64,000 nucleotides of DNA, from assembly GCF_002954615.1 (NCBI RefSeq), contig NZ_MSCJ01000003.1, forward strand, positions 682,001-746,000. Direction: 5' to 3'. The DNA comes from Photobacterium angustum (GTDB lineage Bacteria; Pseudomonadota; Gammaproteobacteria; Enterobacterales; Vibrionaceae). Shown in pieces: positions 1 through 10,200 of this stretch; the stretch's first letter is position 1, and the number at the start of each line of letters is the position of its first letter. Made by a program: the position numbers and the translations under genes. Under the pieces are notes generated by a model. It made no database searches. It was not told the origin of the DNA and saw only the letters and a program-made list of their open reading frames with translations.

Positions 1-951
1 ACTCTTACGAAGTGGTCGTTGAATAAAGAAGCTATATGCCACTAAAATTAGTACTGCAATCAAGGGCACTAATGCTAGAGGTCCAGCCATGATGTAAATA
101 ATCAGCAAGAACAGTAACGCAAAAGGTAAATCGATCAACGAAGATACCGTTGCCGAGGTAAAGAACTCCCGAATAGATTCAAATTCTTGTAAATGGCGAG
201 CAAACGCACCAACAGAAGCAGGTTTTGCTTCCATACGAATACCCATAACACGGCTAAATATTTTTGCTGATATTAATAGATCCGATTTTTTACCCGCTAG
301 ATCAATAAAATAGCTTCTTAGCAGTTTTAATATCAAATCGAAAACAAAAATAACCGTAATACCAATGGCTAACACCCATAATGAATCAAATGCCAGGTTA
401 GGTACAATTTTGTCATACACTAAGCGAGTGAAAAGGGGGGCGGCGATGGCAAAGATATTGATAAGAATTGAGGCTATCAAAACATCGCGGTAAATATTAC
501 GAGATTCCCATAGCGTACTCCAAAACCAGTGACCATCACGCGTTTTTAGAATTTCAGGAGAGCGTTCATCGTAGCGGAAGCGCTTTTTGATTAAAAATAA
601 ATGGCCAGTGTATTGCGCATTTAATTCATTCAATTTGATCCATTGTTCACTACCTTCATTTTGTGGCAGTACAACTTCGGCTTCACCTTTCTCTTTATCA
701 ATACTTAAAACAACACATGCTTCTCCACCTTTAAGCAGAGCGATGACAGGAAAGAGCAGAGAAGAAATACTTTCCAATGCCATTTTTGTTTCTTTGGCTT
801 GTAGTCCTGCTTTATCTGCTGCACGAGGAAGAAGAAAAGGAGACAGTAAACCATCATTTAATGGTAAATCTGCAACAAGCGCGTCTGGTGAATTTGCCTG
901 ACCATAAAAACGGCTTATATAAACGAGTGACTGAAGTAAAGGATCTTTCAT
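1..951 (-). CDS. lapB: Type I secretion ABC transporter, LapB-like (3' end beyond window)
   Basis: Inner-membrane ABC exporter expected to power secretion of the giant adhesin encoded at 7299. Only the first 317 codons lie in the window; the nucleotide-binding domain is outside it. The N-terminal ~120 residues look like a C39-peptidase-like domain without the catalytic Cys (the start reads MKDPLLQSLVYISRFYGQ), as in exporters whose substrates carry C-terminal RTX signals. Hydrophobic membrane segments follow (for example near 520-420 and 130-40 of the window). The ATG at 951-949 lies one base after the lapD stop, so translation is probably coupled. The family call is firm; the role in adhesin export is inferred from the operon. 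Confidence 0.9.
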   Translation of the reverse strand, partial: MKDPLLQSLVYISRFYGQANSPDALVADLPLNDGLLSPFLLPRAADKAGLQAKETKMALESISSLLFPVIALLKGGEACVVLSIDKEKGEAEVVLPQNEGSEQWIKLNELNAQYTGHLFLIKKRFRYDERSPEILKTRDGHWFWSTLWESRNIYRDVLIASILINIFAIAAPLFTRLVYDKIVPNLAFDSLWVLAIGITVIFVFDLILKLLRSYFIDLAGKKSDLLISAKIFSRVMGIRMEAKPASVGAFARHLQEFESIREFFTSATVSSLIDLPFALLFLLIIYIMAGPLALVPLIAVLILVAYSFFIQRPLRKS

Positions 952-952
952 T

Positions 953-2881
953 TTAATTCTCGTGATTCAATTGATCAGTAACAAAACCTTGGAAACCGAG
1001 TATATCCATCGCAGCTAACTTATCTTTCTGCTCTGCAGTTTCAACACGTGTTGCAATTGTGTTAACAGAAAGGTTATTGGCTGTACTCGTGATTGATTGA
1101 AGCACATCCATTTTTATTTGGTCATCGAGTTGAGAGGTATAGGCAAAGTCTAGTTTAACGTAGTTTGGGCGTAATCGATTTAAATAGCCTGTTGAACTAA
1201 AACTATGTCCGTAATTGTCAATGCCGAAGCGGAAACCATTTTGGTGAATAATTTCACATAGTAAAGAAGCATTATCTATTTGTTTAATAAAACAAATTTC
1301 AGGCAGCTCAAATAGCACACGATCTTTAATGTGTTGCGCTGCTTGCAATTTACTGTTTAACCAACGAATGAAGCCAGTATCATTTACACTGCTTTGAGTG
1401 ATGTTAATCGCAAGAGGCACCGAAGTTAGGTTTTTCTCTATATCGTTAAATAAAGCATCAACGATGTAGCGGTCAAAATTAGCGCCTTCATTGAGTTGCT
1501 CTATCGCTGATAAAAACTGACCAGCATTAAATCGCTGGTTATCTTTTTGAATGTAAGCGAAAGCTTCTTTATGCAGTATTTTATTGTCAACATTGATCGC
1601 TTTTTGGAACGTGAAGTGGATAAGCTTATTGGCGATAGCTTCATCAACCAATGCTTTCCATTGTTGCTTACCTAATGATGTTGTTTCTTTCTTCTCATCA
1701 GATTCAATCACAGCTAAGGGCTCTTTTGGCTCTTGGCGTGCTTTATTTAAGGCATTATCGGCACTTGCTAATAAGCTTGAAATAGTTTCATTTTCAGAAC
1801 AGACAACAATACCAACGGCAGCATGTAGCGGTGCAATACCCAATGGATCTGAATTAAGATCTGAAGTCATGTTAAGCATTTTTCGACCAAATTCGATCAG
1901 TTCTTCTTTGGTTGCTTTAGGCGATATTAAGACAAACTCAGATTGGTTCAGACGTGCAATGGTTACATCGTCATTTGATAACTCTTTCAAACGAGATGCA
2001 ATTTTTTGTACTAACTGATCACCCACTTCATAACCAGACTGTTTATAACTATCTTCAATATCATCAGCTTTTAACAATGCCATACCGCCACTAGGTTTGC
2101 GTGATAACCAAGAGGTAATTTTAGAGATTAGATAGCTGCGGTTGGCTAAACCTGAAACGGGATCTTGATAAGCTCGAATACGAAGGTTATCTGCAACTTG
2201 TGCTTGTTGTTCAAAGTGACTTTGAAGTTGTTGGTTCATTGAGTTAAAAGCGGTAACCACATCAGCTAGATCGCGAGTGAGAGGCATTGGAAGAGAAGAT
2301 GTGAAATGCTGTGACGCCATCTCTTTTGCACTATTTTGGATCTGCTTTAAAGGTTGTAATACTTTATTTAGAACAAGCGATAAAATGATTGCACCTAAAA
2401 TTGAACATACAACGAAACCTAGCATGAGTTGCACGGTAGCTTTCCACAGCTGTTGATAAGCTGTTGCTGGGCTACTTGTCACGGTAAGGTTAGCAAGTTG
2501 CATCCAACCACTTGCCAGTGTTGTTGATTGCGTTATCGGTTCAATATTAATGAGGCTTTGGAACCAACTAGGTACACCAGCAACCGTCTGAGGATACTGA
2601 CGAATGATTTTCTTGTCAGAATCTAATAGCTCAAGTTTAACTTCACTGTAAAAACTTGAGTCAAACGTTGCGCTTATCACTGATTCTGCAGCAACCATGT
2701 CTTTATTTTCAAGGTAAGGAGACAGGGCAAAACCAACTGAGCTTATTGCATTAGTTAGCTCTGTTGATTGCTGGTGAACAAGATAGTCTTTTGTAGTACT
2801 GAATTGGATTGCAAAGACCGCACTGATAAATGCGAAAAATACAACCAGCATCCATAGTAAAAGCTGTCGGTAAAGGGTCAT
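953..2881 (-). CDS. lapD: LapD-type c-di-GMP receptor with degenerate GGDEF and EAL domains
   Basis: Inner-membrane receptor that, in the Pseudomonas paradigm, binds c-di-GMP through a dead EAL domain and sequesters LapG in the periplasm. The 642 residues show an N-terminal membrane segment (about 7-28), a periplasmic domain, a second membrane segment (about 153-172), HAMP, GGDEF-like and EAL-like domains. Both output domains look inactive. The GGDEF position reads NQSEF, the EAL position reads EAF, and the DDFG loop reads DNYG. The gene lies 13 bases after lapG and directly before lapB. Sensing rather than turnover of c-di-GMP is therefore the best reading. Confidence 0.93.
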   Translation of the reverse strand: MTLYRQLLLWMLVVFFAFISAVFAIQFSTTKDYLVHQQSTELTNAISSVGFALSPYLENKDMVAAESVISATFDSSFYSEVKLELLDSDKKIIRQYPQTVAGVPSWFQSLINIEPITQSTTLASGWMQLANLTVTSSPATAYQQLWKATVQLMLGFVVCSILGAIILSLVLNKVLQPLKQIQNSAKEMASQHFTSSLPMPLTRDLADVVTAFNSMNQQLQSHFEQQAQVADNLRIRAYQDPVSGLANRSYLISKITSWLSRKPSGGMALLKADDIEDSYKQSGYEVGDQLVQKIASRLKELSNDDVTIARLNQSEFVLISPKATKEELIEFGRKMLNMTSDLNSDPLGIAPLHAAVGIVVCSENETISSLLASADNALNKARQEPKEPLAVIESDEKKETTSLGKQQWKALVDEAIANKLIHFTFQKAINVDNKILHKEAFAYIQKDNQRFNAGQFLSAIEQLNEGANFDRYIVDALFNDIEKNLTSVPLAINITQSSVNDTGFIRWLNSKLQAAQHIKDRVLFELPEICFIKQIDNASLLCEIIHQNGFRFGIDNYGHSFSSTGYLNRLRPNYVKLDFAYTSQLDDQIKMDVLQSITSTANNLSVNTIATRVETAEQKDKLAAMDILGFQGFVTDQLNHEN

Positions 2882-2894
2882 TGGTGTTCACTCG

Positions 2895-3548
2895 TTAATA
2901 AGTATTTTTAGGGCGGTGTAGTATTATTTTATTTGAACGATCACGGAGATCGTTCCATAGGCTAAGACGTGACGCTTTTCCTGCGACTTGGCTTTGCCCT
3001 CTATTCTTCATTAGCCACAACTTGCTACCATTAAAACTGTAAATAGGCAGTAAATCTTTTCGTTGTGTTGCAGGTAAAATCTCACTTTTTAAGTTGTCTA
3101 AAATTAGAGGTACAGAGGAGGGAGTAGGGTAGTAAGCGACAACCATATGGAATTGATTCAGTTCTAAAGCTTTTACGTAAATTAATCGTAGCTTTTTATC
3201 TGGTATGCCCAGTTCTCGTAATGCTTGGTATTTGGCGATACTAAAATCTTCACAATCACCTGCGCCTGCACCTACAAATTCATAAGGTGTAGCCCAGTAA
3301 TCTTCTTTACCCCATAATTTCACATCACTGATGAAAACAAATTGATTGAAAAAGTTATTAACAGCTTTAAGTTTTTGCTGTTCGGTTAAGTGTTGTGAAT
3401 TTTGGATGAGTGCTCGCCACGCAGTCGCTCGTTTCCCAGCTCTTTCTCCGTAAAAGTGTTCTATTTTTGCGATCTGTTGCTTGTTCGTGGCAGCGAATAC
3501 ATTCACTGCCACGACTAAACACAGAGCCCAGAAGATTATTTTTTTCAA
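2895..3548 (-). CDS. lapG: LapG-type periplasmic cysteine protease (transglutaminase-like, BTLCP)
   Basis: Calcium-dependent periplasmic protease of the LapG family (peptidase family C93), which cuts the N-terminal retention module of the adhesin and so releases it from the cell. The 217 residues start with a signal peptide ending near VFAA (about residue 20). The catalytic triad is visible as Cys99 in AGDCED, His134 in QFHMVV and Asp151 in LILDNL. The acidic residues around Cys99 (Asp98, Glu100, Asp101) match the known Ca2+ site. It is co-transcribed with lapD. A matching target site, PAAG, occurs in the adhesin at residues 123-126. Confidence 0.94.
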   Translation of the reverse strand: MKKIIFWALCLVVAVNVFAATNKQQIAKIEHFYGERAGKRATAWRALIQNSQHLTEQQKLKAVNNFFNQFVFISDVKLWGKEDYWATPYEFVGAGAGDCEDFSIAKYQALRELGIPDKKLRLIYVKALELNQFHMVVAYYPTPSSVPLILDNLKSEILPATQRKDLLPIYSFNGSKLWLMKNRGQSQVAGKASRLSLWNDLRDRSNKIILHRPKNTY

Positions 3549-3563
3549 CGTGGATTCTATTTA

Positions 3564-4154
3564 TTAATTTTCACGAACAGTATAGATTGTCCATTCTTTC
3601 ACAACGTTACCTTGAGATCCAACAACTTGAGCGACAACACGACGGCTAAGTGCGTTACTTTCTTCAACATCTGATGCTTTTACAGGATCGCTATCACCAA
3701 AACCTATAGTTTTAATGCGAGAAGGTGCGACCCCTTCAGTAATCAGCGCTTGTTGAATAGCTGCAGCGCGACGCTTTGATAACGCAACATTGTATGCGGC
3801 GTTACCGACTGGACTTGCATACCCTTTTAGTTCAATGTGCGTTTTTGGGTATTTGGCTAAAAATTCGCTCATATTGCTAATGTTTTCCATATAACTTTCA
3901 GGGATTTCTGAAGAGTCATTGGCAAATAATACGTGAATATTATTTTCTTCTGAATTTTTAACAAATGTAGGACAGCCATCGTTATCTACAACAGCATCTA
4001 TTGGCGTATCAGCACAGCGGTCACGCTGATTGATCACACCATCGCTATCTGCGTCAAAAAGATCTTTTGTTTGTTTTGCAATAGGAGGCTGCGGTACAGA
4101 GAGTGAACAACCAAACAAAGAAAAAGACAGTAAAACCGTGATTACGTATTTCAT
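3564..4154 (-). CDS. OmpA-family outer-membrane lipoprotein with TSP3-like calcium repeat
   Basis: Predicted lipoprotein of 196 residues: the lipobox LFGC puts the lipidated Cys at residue 16. A short acidic thrombospondin-type-3-like motif (about 34-61, DADSDGV...DNDGCP) suggests calcium binding. The C-terminal ~120 residues are an OmpA peptidoglycan-binding domain (LKGYASPVG...LSKRRAAAIQQAL...GFGDSDP...NALSRRV). It sits between the TolC-like gene and lapG with 11- and 15-base gaps, so it belongs to the adhesin operon. An anchoring or stabilising role for the secretion channel at the cell wall is inference. It is not part of the classical Pseudomonas Lap set. Confidence 0.88.
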   Translation of the reverse strand: MKYVITVLLSFSLFGCSLSVPQPPIAKQTKDLFDADSDGVINQRDRCADTPIDAVVDNDGCPTFVKNSEENNIHVLFANDSSEIPESYMENISNMSEFLAKYPKTHIELKGYASPVGNAAYNVALSKRRAAAIQQALITEGVAPSRIKTIGFGDSDPVKASDVEESNALSRRVVAQVVGSQGNVVKEWTIYTVREN

Positions 4155-4165
4155 TTTTAATCCTC

Positions 4166-5476
4166 TTATTTAACAGACTTTGCCCAAGTTTCTGGGATCT
4201 CAACGCGCATCTCATCAAGGATTAGACCGGTTGCATTAAGAACACGGTATTTTGCTAAAATACCATCATATTCAGCAGTTAAATAAGCTTTACGTGCTTC
4301 AAATAATTCGTTTTCGGTGTTGAGTACATCAAGTAATGTACGCTGACCAATCTTAAACTGTTTTTCGTATGCGATAACGGTACGTGCAGAGGCATCAACG
4401 TGCTCTTGCAAGAACAGTTTTTGTTTTTTCGCTAAATCTAATGCGCTCCAAGATAGGCGAGTACCTTCTTCTAACATGTGGTGAGCACGATCACGAATGT
4501 CTTTAGATTTGTTAATTTGGTATGCAGCGCGGCGAGATTTTGCGACATCACTACCACCGTTATACAAGTTATAGCGCATTTTTAGCATTGCTTTTAGCTC
4601 ATCAGTTTTACCTTCAGAACCATTTAAGTCATCTCCCCATTCTTGCGATGCTTCTATACTAAACGATGGGTAGAACGTACCTTTTGCTTGCTTGTACTGA
4701 TATTCAGCAGCGTCAATGTCATTCGATGCAACTTGTACCACAGGGTTGTTTTTCTTTGCTTTTTCTAACGCATCATCTAATGATTTTGGTAGATAATTCA
4801 CGTCAACTTCAGGCTTTACAAGATCTTTAGGATACTGACCTACGATACGTACAAACTGGGTGATCTTATCTTGTAAATTGCTTTGTGCTGCCAGTAGATT
4901 TGTATTAGAACTGGCTAAACGGCCTTCAACTTGTGCTAAGTCGGCTGTTGAACCAATACCTGAATCGGCACGTTTTTTAATGTCTGAATACATTTTTTGA
5001 TGAACTTTTAGGTTCGATTCTGACAAAGCGAGCACATCTTGAGCATGAAGCACATTTAGATATGCTTCTGTGCTCTTTAATGCTTTGTCTTGTGCATCAG
5101 ACAGTAATTGATAACGCTCTGCTTCTGTTTCTGACTTATTACGTTGAATATCGTTGTAGGTAATCGAGCCATCCCAGATTAGCTGTCGAATGTTGATTTT
5201 CGCACTACGAGGCTCATATTCTCCAGAAGGACTTTTAGCTTTGTAATCGTCATAGCCAACACCGGCTTCAAGATCGACACTCGGTAGATAGTCACCTTTT
5301 GAAGCATTGATCAACTCATGCTTACTTTGGAACTCATTGTAAGCACTTTTAATTTCTGGATTACTTGAGAGCGTTTCAGCTACTGCTTGTTCCAATGATT
5401 GCGCCATAACAGGCGCAGCCATACATTGAAGACCGATGAGAAGGGTAATTCTTTTTAATTTATATTTCATAGTCAT
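4166..5476 (-). CDS. lapE: TolC-family outer-membrane channel (LapE-like)
   Basis: Outer-membrane efflux/secretion protein of the type I system, expected to form a trimeric tunnel with the LapC adaptor and LapB exporter, and the pore in which the adhesin N-terminus is held. The 436 residues have a signal peptide (cleavage near APVMAQ, about residue 25) and two long alpha-helical repeats typical of OEP proteins (for example LEQAVAETLSSNPEI near the start and IGQRTLLDVLNTENELFEA near the end). The first ATG (5476) has an AGAG Shine-Dalgarno inside the 3' end of lapC; a second ATG lies two codons further. It is four bases downstream of lapC. Confidence 0.92.
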   Translation of the reverse strand: MTMKYKLKRITLLIGLQCMAAPVMAQSLEQAVAETLSSNPEIKSAYNEFQSKHELINASKGDYLPSVDLEAGVGYDDYKAKSPSGEYEPRSAKINIRQLIWDGSITYNDIQRNKSETEAERYQLLSDAQDKALKSTEAYLNVLHAQDVLALSESNLKVHQKMYSDIKKRADSGIGSTADLAQVEGRLASSNTNLLAAQSNLQDKITQFVRIVGQYPKDLVKPEVDVNYLPKSLDDALEKAKKNNPVVQVASNDIDAAEYQYKQAKGTFYPSFSIEASQEWGDDLNGSEGKTDELKAMLKMRYNLYNGGSDVAKSRRAAYQINKSKDIRDRAHHMLEEGTRLSWSALDLAKKQKLFLQEHVDASARTVIAYEKQFKIGQRTLLDVLNTENELFEARKAYLTAEYDGILAKYRVLNATGLILDEMRVEIPETWAKSVK

Positions 5477-5480
5477 TTTA

Positions 5481-6875
5481 TTATTCTCTTAACGCAGTAT
5501 GTTGCGCTTTGAGTATTGGTTTAAGAAGATAATCAAGTACAGAGCGTTTTCCTGTAATGATATCAACGGTGGCTGTCATACCCGGTATAATAGGTAGAGC
5601 TTCGCCATTAGGTCCCTTTAAGCTACTTGCATCAGTACGAATCCTGACTTGATAGAAACTGTTGCCTTCTTTATCTTGGATTGTATCTGCACTGATTGTT
5701 TCCAATGTTCCATGTAAACCACCATAGCTAGTAAAATCATAAGCACTAAATTTAATGATTGCTGGCAGACCTGGGCGTAAAAAACCAATGTCTTGCGGTG
5801 CTATTTTAGCTTCTATGAGTAAGGTATCTTCCGTTGGCACTATCTCCACTAATGGCATGCCCGGTTGAATAACACCACCTACGGTATTTACATGAATTTT
5901 TTGGATTGTACCTGTCACAGGTGAAACCACAGTTGTTCGTTTAACACGATCTTCTAAACCAATTTGGGTTTCACTTAAGCTCCCTAATTTGTCACTGGTT
6001 TCATTTAGTTGTGCTTGAATATCTGAACGGAACTGTAATGCAATATCGATGTATTTAAAGCCAGCTTCTTGAATTGCTGCTTGCGTAACAGGAATTTGCA
6101 TTTTGGCAGAGTTTAAATCACGTTTAGTATCGTTTAGCGATCGTTGTAACTTCAGTAATTCTATTCGTGGTACAACACCTTCCTCGGCTAATGGTTTTGT
6201 AATATTGTATTCTTTTACAGCAATACCATAGCTGCTACGTAAGTTGCTGACTCGAGATTGTGTTTCAGCCAGTTCTCTTTCTTTTTGTGATGCTTGCTCA
6301 GAAGCAACAGAAAGCTGGTTTTGTAGGTTATTTAATTTGTCTGTAAATTGATTGAGCTGACGGCGAACTAATGCTGGATGTGCTTTTTTAAATGCATCGT
6401 CAAAAACGGGTGGTTTACGTTCAATAGTGACACTGTTTCGCCAATGAGTATTATCTGCTTTATTGCTTACAGTAACACTTGCAAGTAACGCATTTAAACG
6501 TTGAGAGTCTGCTTGCATAGAAGCTAAGCTTTGAGTCTTTTCTTTAAAATCGGATTTAAACTGTGTGTCGTCAATTAACAGTAAGGTTTGCCCTTTCTTT
6601 ACTTGTTCACCTTCTTTAACTAGCACTTTTTTGACGATGCCGCCTTCAAGGTTCTGTACGATTTGAAGTTGAGAGGAAGGAATAACTTTTCCGCTACCGG
6701 AGGTCACTTTGTCTAACTTGGCAAAGTAAGCCCAAATAAAAGCGGTGATAAAGAATAAGATCATTACCCACAGAATAACACGAGCGCTTTTAGGTGTGTT
6801 AAGCAACAATGCTGCTGATTTATCATCCACAAACTCTAGATTTTCTGCTGAAATAGAAGCGTTTTTTTTGTTCAT
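5481..6875 (-). CDS. lapC: HlyD-family membrane fusion protein, LapC-like
   Basis: Periplasmic adaptor of the type I secretion system, 464 residues. It has one N-terminal transmembrane helix (about 33-52), a lipoyl/barrel half (GSGKVIPSSQLQIVQNLEGG, then VLVKEGEQVKKGQTLL), a long coiled-coil hairpin (about 100-300) and the second barrel half (VSPVTGTIQKIHV...GGVIQPGMPLVEIVP). The conserved end (IIPGMTATVDIITGKRSVLDYLLKP) is typical of HlyD/LapC. It is the first gene of the minus-strand operon and is divergent from the giant adhesin across a 423-base intergenic region, so expression of substrate and apparatus may be coordinated from there. Confidence 0.93.
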   Translation of the reverse strand: MNKKNASISAENLEFVDDKSAALLLNTPKSARVILWVMILFFITAFIWAYFAKLDKVTSGSGKVIPSSQLQIVQNLEGGIVKKVLVKEGEQVKKGQTLLLIDDTQFKSDFKEKTQSLASMQADSQRLNALLASVTVSNKADNTHWRNSVTIERKPPVFDDAFKKAHPALVRRQLNQFTDKLNNLQNQLSVASEQASQKERELAETQSRVSNLRSSYGIAVKEYNITKPLAEEGVVPRIELLKLQRSLNDTKRDLNSAKMQIPVTQAAIQEAGFKYIDIALQFRSDIQAQLNETSDKLGSLSETQIGLEDRVKRTTVVSPVTGTIQKIHVNTVGGVIQPGMPLVEIVPTEDTLLIEAKIAPQDIGFLRPGLPAIIKFSAYDFTSYGGLHGTLETISADTIQDKEGNSFYQVRIRTDASSLKGPNGEALPIIPGMTATVDIITGKRSVLDYLLKPILKAQHTALRE

Positions 6876-7298
6876 TACTTGTCCGCGTTAGATGCTCACT
6901 AAAGGGTAGTGCTGACCAACGTCCATGTGTTTTGTTATTTTAAATGATCGTCCGCATTACAGTTTTTACGCTAGTTACTGTATGCTACCAATACTAGTAT
7001 TATTAAGTTCACAAGGCATGTTTTTGCTCTTGCTCGATTCTTAATCAGCATTTGTTATTGATATTTTTATGAAGTATGTTACAAAAGCTTGCAAATTCAT
7101 AGTTGAATAATAAGAATTTTTAGCTAAACATGTCGTCAAATTATTGACGATAAGTTTTTTTTAATCAATTAAAAAAATGCCGTTTTTAATAAGAAAGCCT
7201 CTATCGATTAAAAAATCATCAATTTGATGGTGCGCAACATGTTTAACATGATTGGGATTGTTACTATCAAATTGAATAAACAAAAAGGTTAAGAAAGT
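6876..7298. promoter_or_regulatory. Divergent promoter region between lapC operon and adhesin gene
   Basis: AT-rich 423-base gap that must hold promoters for both directions. Two short perfect or near-perfect palindromes stand out: AATACTAGTATT at 6990-7001 and CATGTTTAACATG at 7238-7250. Either could be a regulator site, but no known box was recognised. The adhesin start has an AAGG Shine-Dalgarno at 7285-7288, ten bases before the ATG at 7299. No small ORF or RNA gene is visible here. Confidence 0.5.
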
Positions 7299-10200
7299 AT
7301 GACTACCATGGATAATAAGAATTTAGGCATGATCAAGCTTGTGAATGGAGACGGCTTTATTCTTAAGGCTGGAGATAAAGTACAGCCTATTATTGATGAG
7401 CATACTCTTCAGCCTGATGAAATCGTTGTTACTAATGGTAACGCTAAATTTATAATGAATAATTATGGCGTTGAACAAGTCATTAATCAGACATGCCCAA
7501 CTTGCGTAATAACAACGCCTGAAGGTATTAAAGCAACGGATCTTAATGAAAAAATCGCTTTTAATTATGAGGGAGCGGAAAATACAACGTTCGCTTCTGG
7601 TGATATTGATGCAATTCAAGCTGCGATTTTAAACGGTCTGGATCCTACTCAACTTTTTGAAGCACCTGCGGCTGGTAATGAATCAGCTGGTAATGTAGGC
7701 CTTAATGGATCATCTTCTGCTGCAAGTTTTATAACGATTAATTACGATAACGATGCACTTTTAGCTGAAGCTGGCTTTGACACGGCTTACGATCCAAGTC
7801 GAAATACAGACAACCTAGATCCACTGGCTATTTTAGCTCCTGATGGCGGCGAACTAGGCTCTTTACTGATAACTGAGGGTGATCTCAGTGATAATACCTA
7901 TCCTGTTGTTTCTTCAACATCTATTTTTGTAGAGGCTGCAACGCTTCCTCTAGATGCTTCATCGTTTGTATTTGATCCTCTCACCATCAATAACGTTTTA
8001 AATGAATTAAACAGTGAAATCACATCAAGTGGTAAGGCTGTTACTTTTGTTTACGATACAGCAACGAATACGATCATCGGTACTCTAGATGGTCAATCTG
8101 TTATGTCTATTGCATTAGAAGCAACGTCAGAAAATGGGCGTGATGTAACTGTAACAGTAACCACTACGATTAATCAGCCAATTGACCACTCTGGCGATAA
8201 TGCTTCTGGCTTAGTCAGTCGTGATGGCGATCAAATCAATATTGATGTTGCTATTCAAGCAACGGATAGCAGTGGTAATGCATTAGATAAGCCAATTAAT
8301 GTTGATATTGGTGTTATTGACGGTGCAAATCCCGAATTTGGTACTGATACCGGAGTGACAATTAATGAGGGCACTCAAGCTGATCAGATTATTGATGGAA
8401 AGGTTCCACTGGATGTTGGTTCTGATGCAATCGCAACTATTAATTTTAATGCTGAGCAAGCAGGCTTAACGGCAATTACAAGTAATGGTCGAGAAACAAC
8501 ATTTACCGTTGATGGTAATGTTTTAACTGTTTTAGATTCATCTTCGCAACCTGTGATGGTGGTGACTATTGCGAATGATGGTACCTACACTGTAAAAGTG
8601 ACTGGGCCTATTGACCAAAACAGTGACGATATCGCTAATATTAAATTAGATGTTACTGCGACAGATAAAGATGGTGATACCGCTCAAGGTGAGTTAAATA
8701 TCACTATAAATGATGGCACTGATGCAGCGGGTGGTGAACGCGTTTCTATTACATTAACGGAAGGTGATATTGACGTTGATGGGAGCGGTACAAGCACTGG
8801 TGGTAATGATTCAACTTATCCCGTTATTCAAACAGGGAAGCTAACTCTTGTTGCTGGTAACGATCGTCTTAATCCAGAAACAGTTGAAATTGATGCAAGC
8901 CAGAAAAGTGCATTATTATCTGAGTTAAGTACAGAGCTTACCTCGGGTGGACAGGCTTTAGTGTTCACTATTGATGCAAATGGCAACCTAATCGGTACAA
9001 TTGAAGGTACTGATACTATTGCTGTGCGTGTCGAGTTAATACCGGCACAAGATGGCCTGAATGTATCTGTTGATGTAAAAATCATTCAAGAATTACCACT
9101 TGATCATAACCTTTCCGGAAATTCACAAGGTTTTGTTACTGTGAATGGCAGTGACATTTCAATCAATCTTCCTATTCAAGCAAAAGACACTGATGGTGAT
9201 TTTCTTGAAAAACCTGCGCAAGTAGATATCACGATCAATGATGGTGATAATCCTGTTTTTGGTATTGATCCTGGAACAGAAAATCCAATTAATGAGACTG
9301 ACGATTTAGGCAAAGTTGTCGATGGGAAAATCCCCCTTAATGTTGGCTCAGACGAAATATCTCACATTCACTTTGATGCTGAACAACCAGGCTTAGCGAA
9401 TATTACGAGCAACGGCAACCCTGTTACTTTTTCTGTTTCAGGTAATACCATTAACGTTGTTGATGCTGAAGGCAAGCCTGTAATGACTGTTACTATCGCT
9501 AATGATGGTAGCTACAAAGTCATTGTAGAAGGCGAGTTGGACCAAGATAGTCTTAATATTGCGAAAATAGAATTAAACGTCACAGCAACAGATAAAGACG
9601 GCGATACGGCGCAAGGCCAACTAAATATTCAAGTAGAAGACGGTGCAATTGCCGGTGGCGGTGAGTCTGCAAGTATTACGATTACAGAAGGGGACTTAAC
9701 CCCAGAAGGTAATGAAGTAGGGTATCCCGTTTCAGCAAGTACTTCTTTAACGATTACAGCGGGTGCTGACCGATTAGACCCAAGCTCGATTACGATTGAT
9801 GAGAAACAACTCGAGGCTTTAAAAAATGAGCTTACAACAGAGCTTAGTTCTGACGGTAAGCCATTAACATTTACTTATGATGTAGCAACGGGTGTATTAA
9901 CCGGAAGCGCGAATGGTGCAACCGTTGTTAGTGTAACATTGACAGCCCTTCAAGCAGCGAATGGTAAAGATGTTGATGTAAAAGTTACCATGACTCAGTA
10001 CGGGCCATTAGATCACAATGGTAATGAGGTTGATGGTTTAGTAACTAACCACAATGATCAAGTTGTTATCGATTTACCTATTCAGGTGAAAGATACCGAT
10101 GGTGATTGGTTAAAAGATCCAGCAACCGTTGATATTACTGTTGTCGATGGCGAAATCCCCGCTTTTGGTGTGGATAGCAAAGCGACCTTAAATGAAGGTA

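Noticed and set aside
587..901. 104-codon plus-strand frame near the window start
   Set aside because: It lies antisense within the coding sequence of the LapB-like exporter, which has clear family features.
1584..2018. 144-codon plus-strand frame
   Set aside because: Antisense to lapD; composition and sequence look like a shadow, with no ribosome site.
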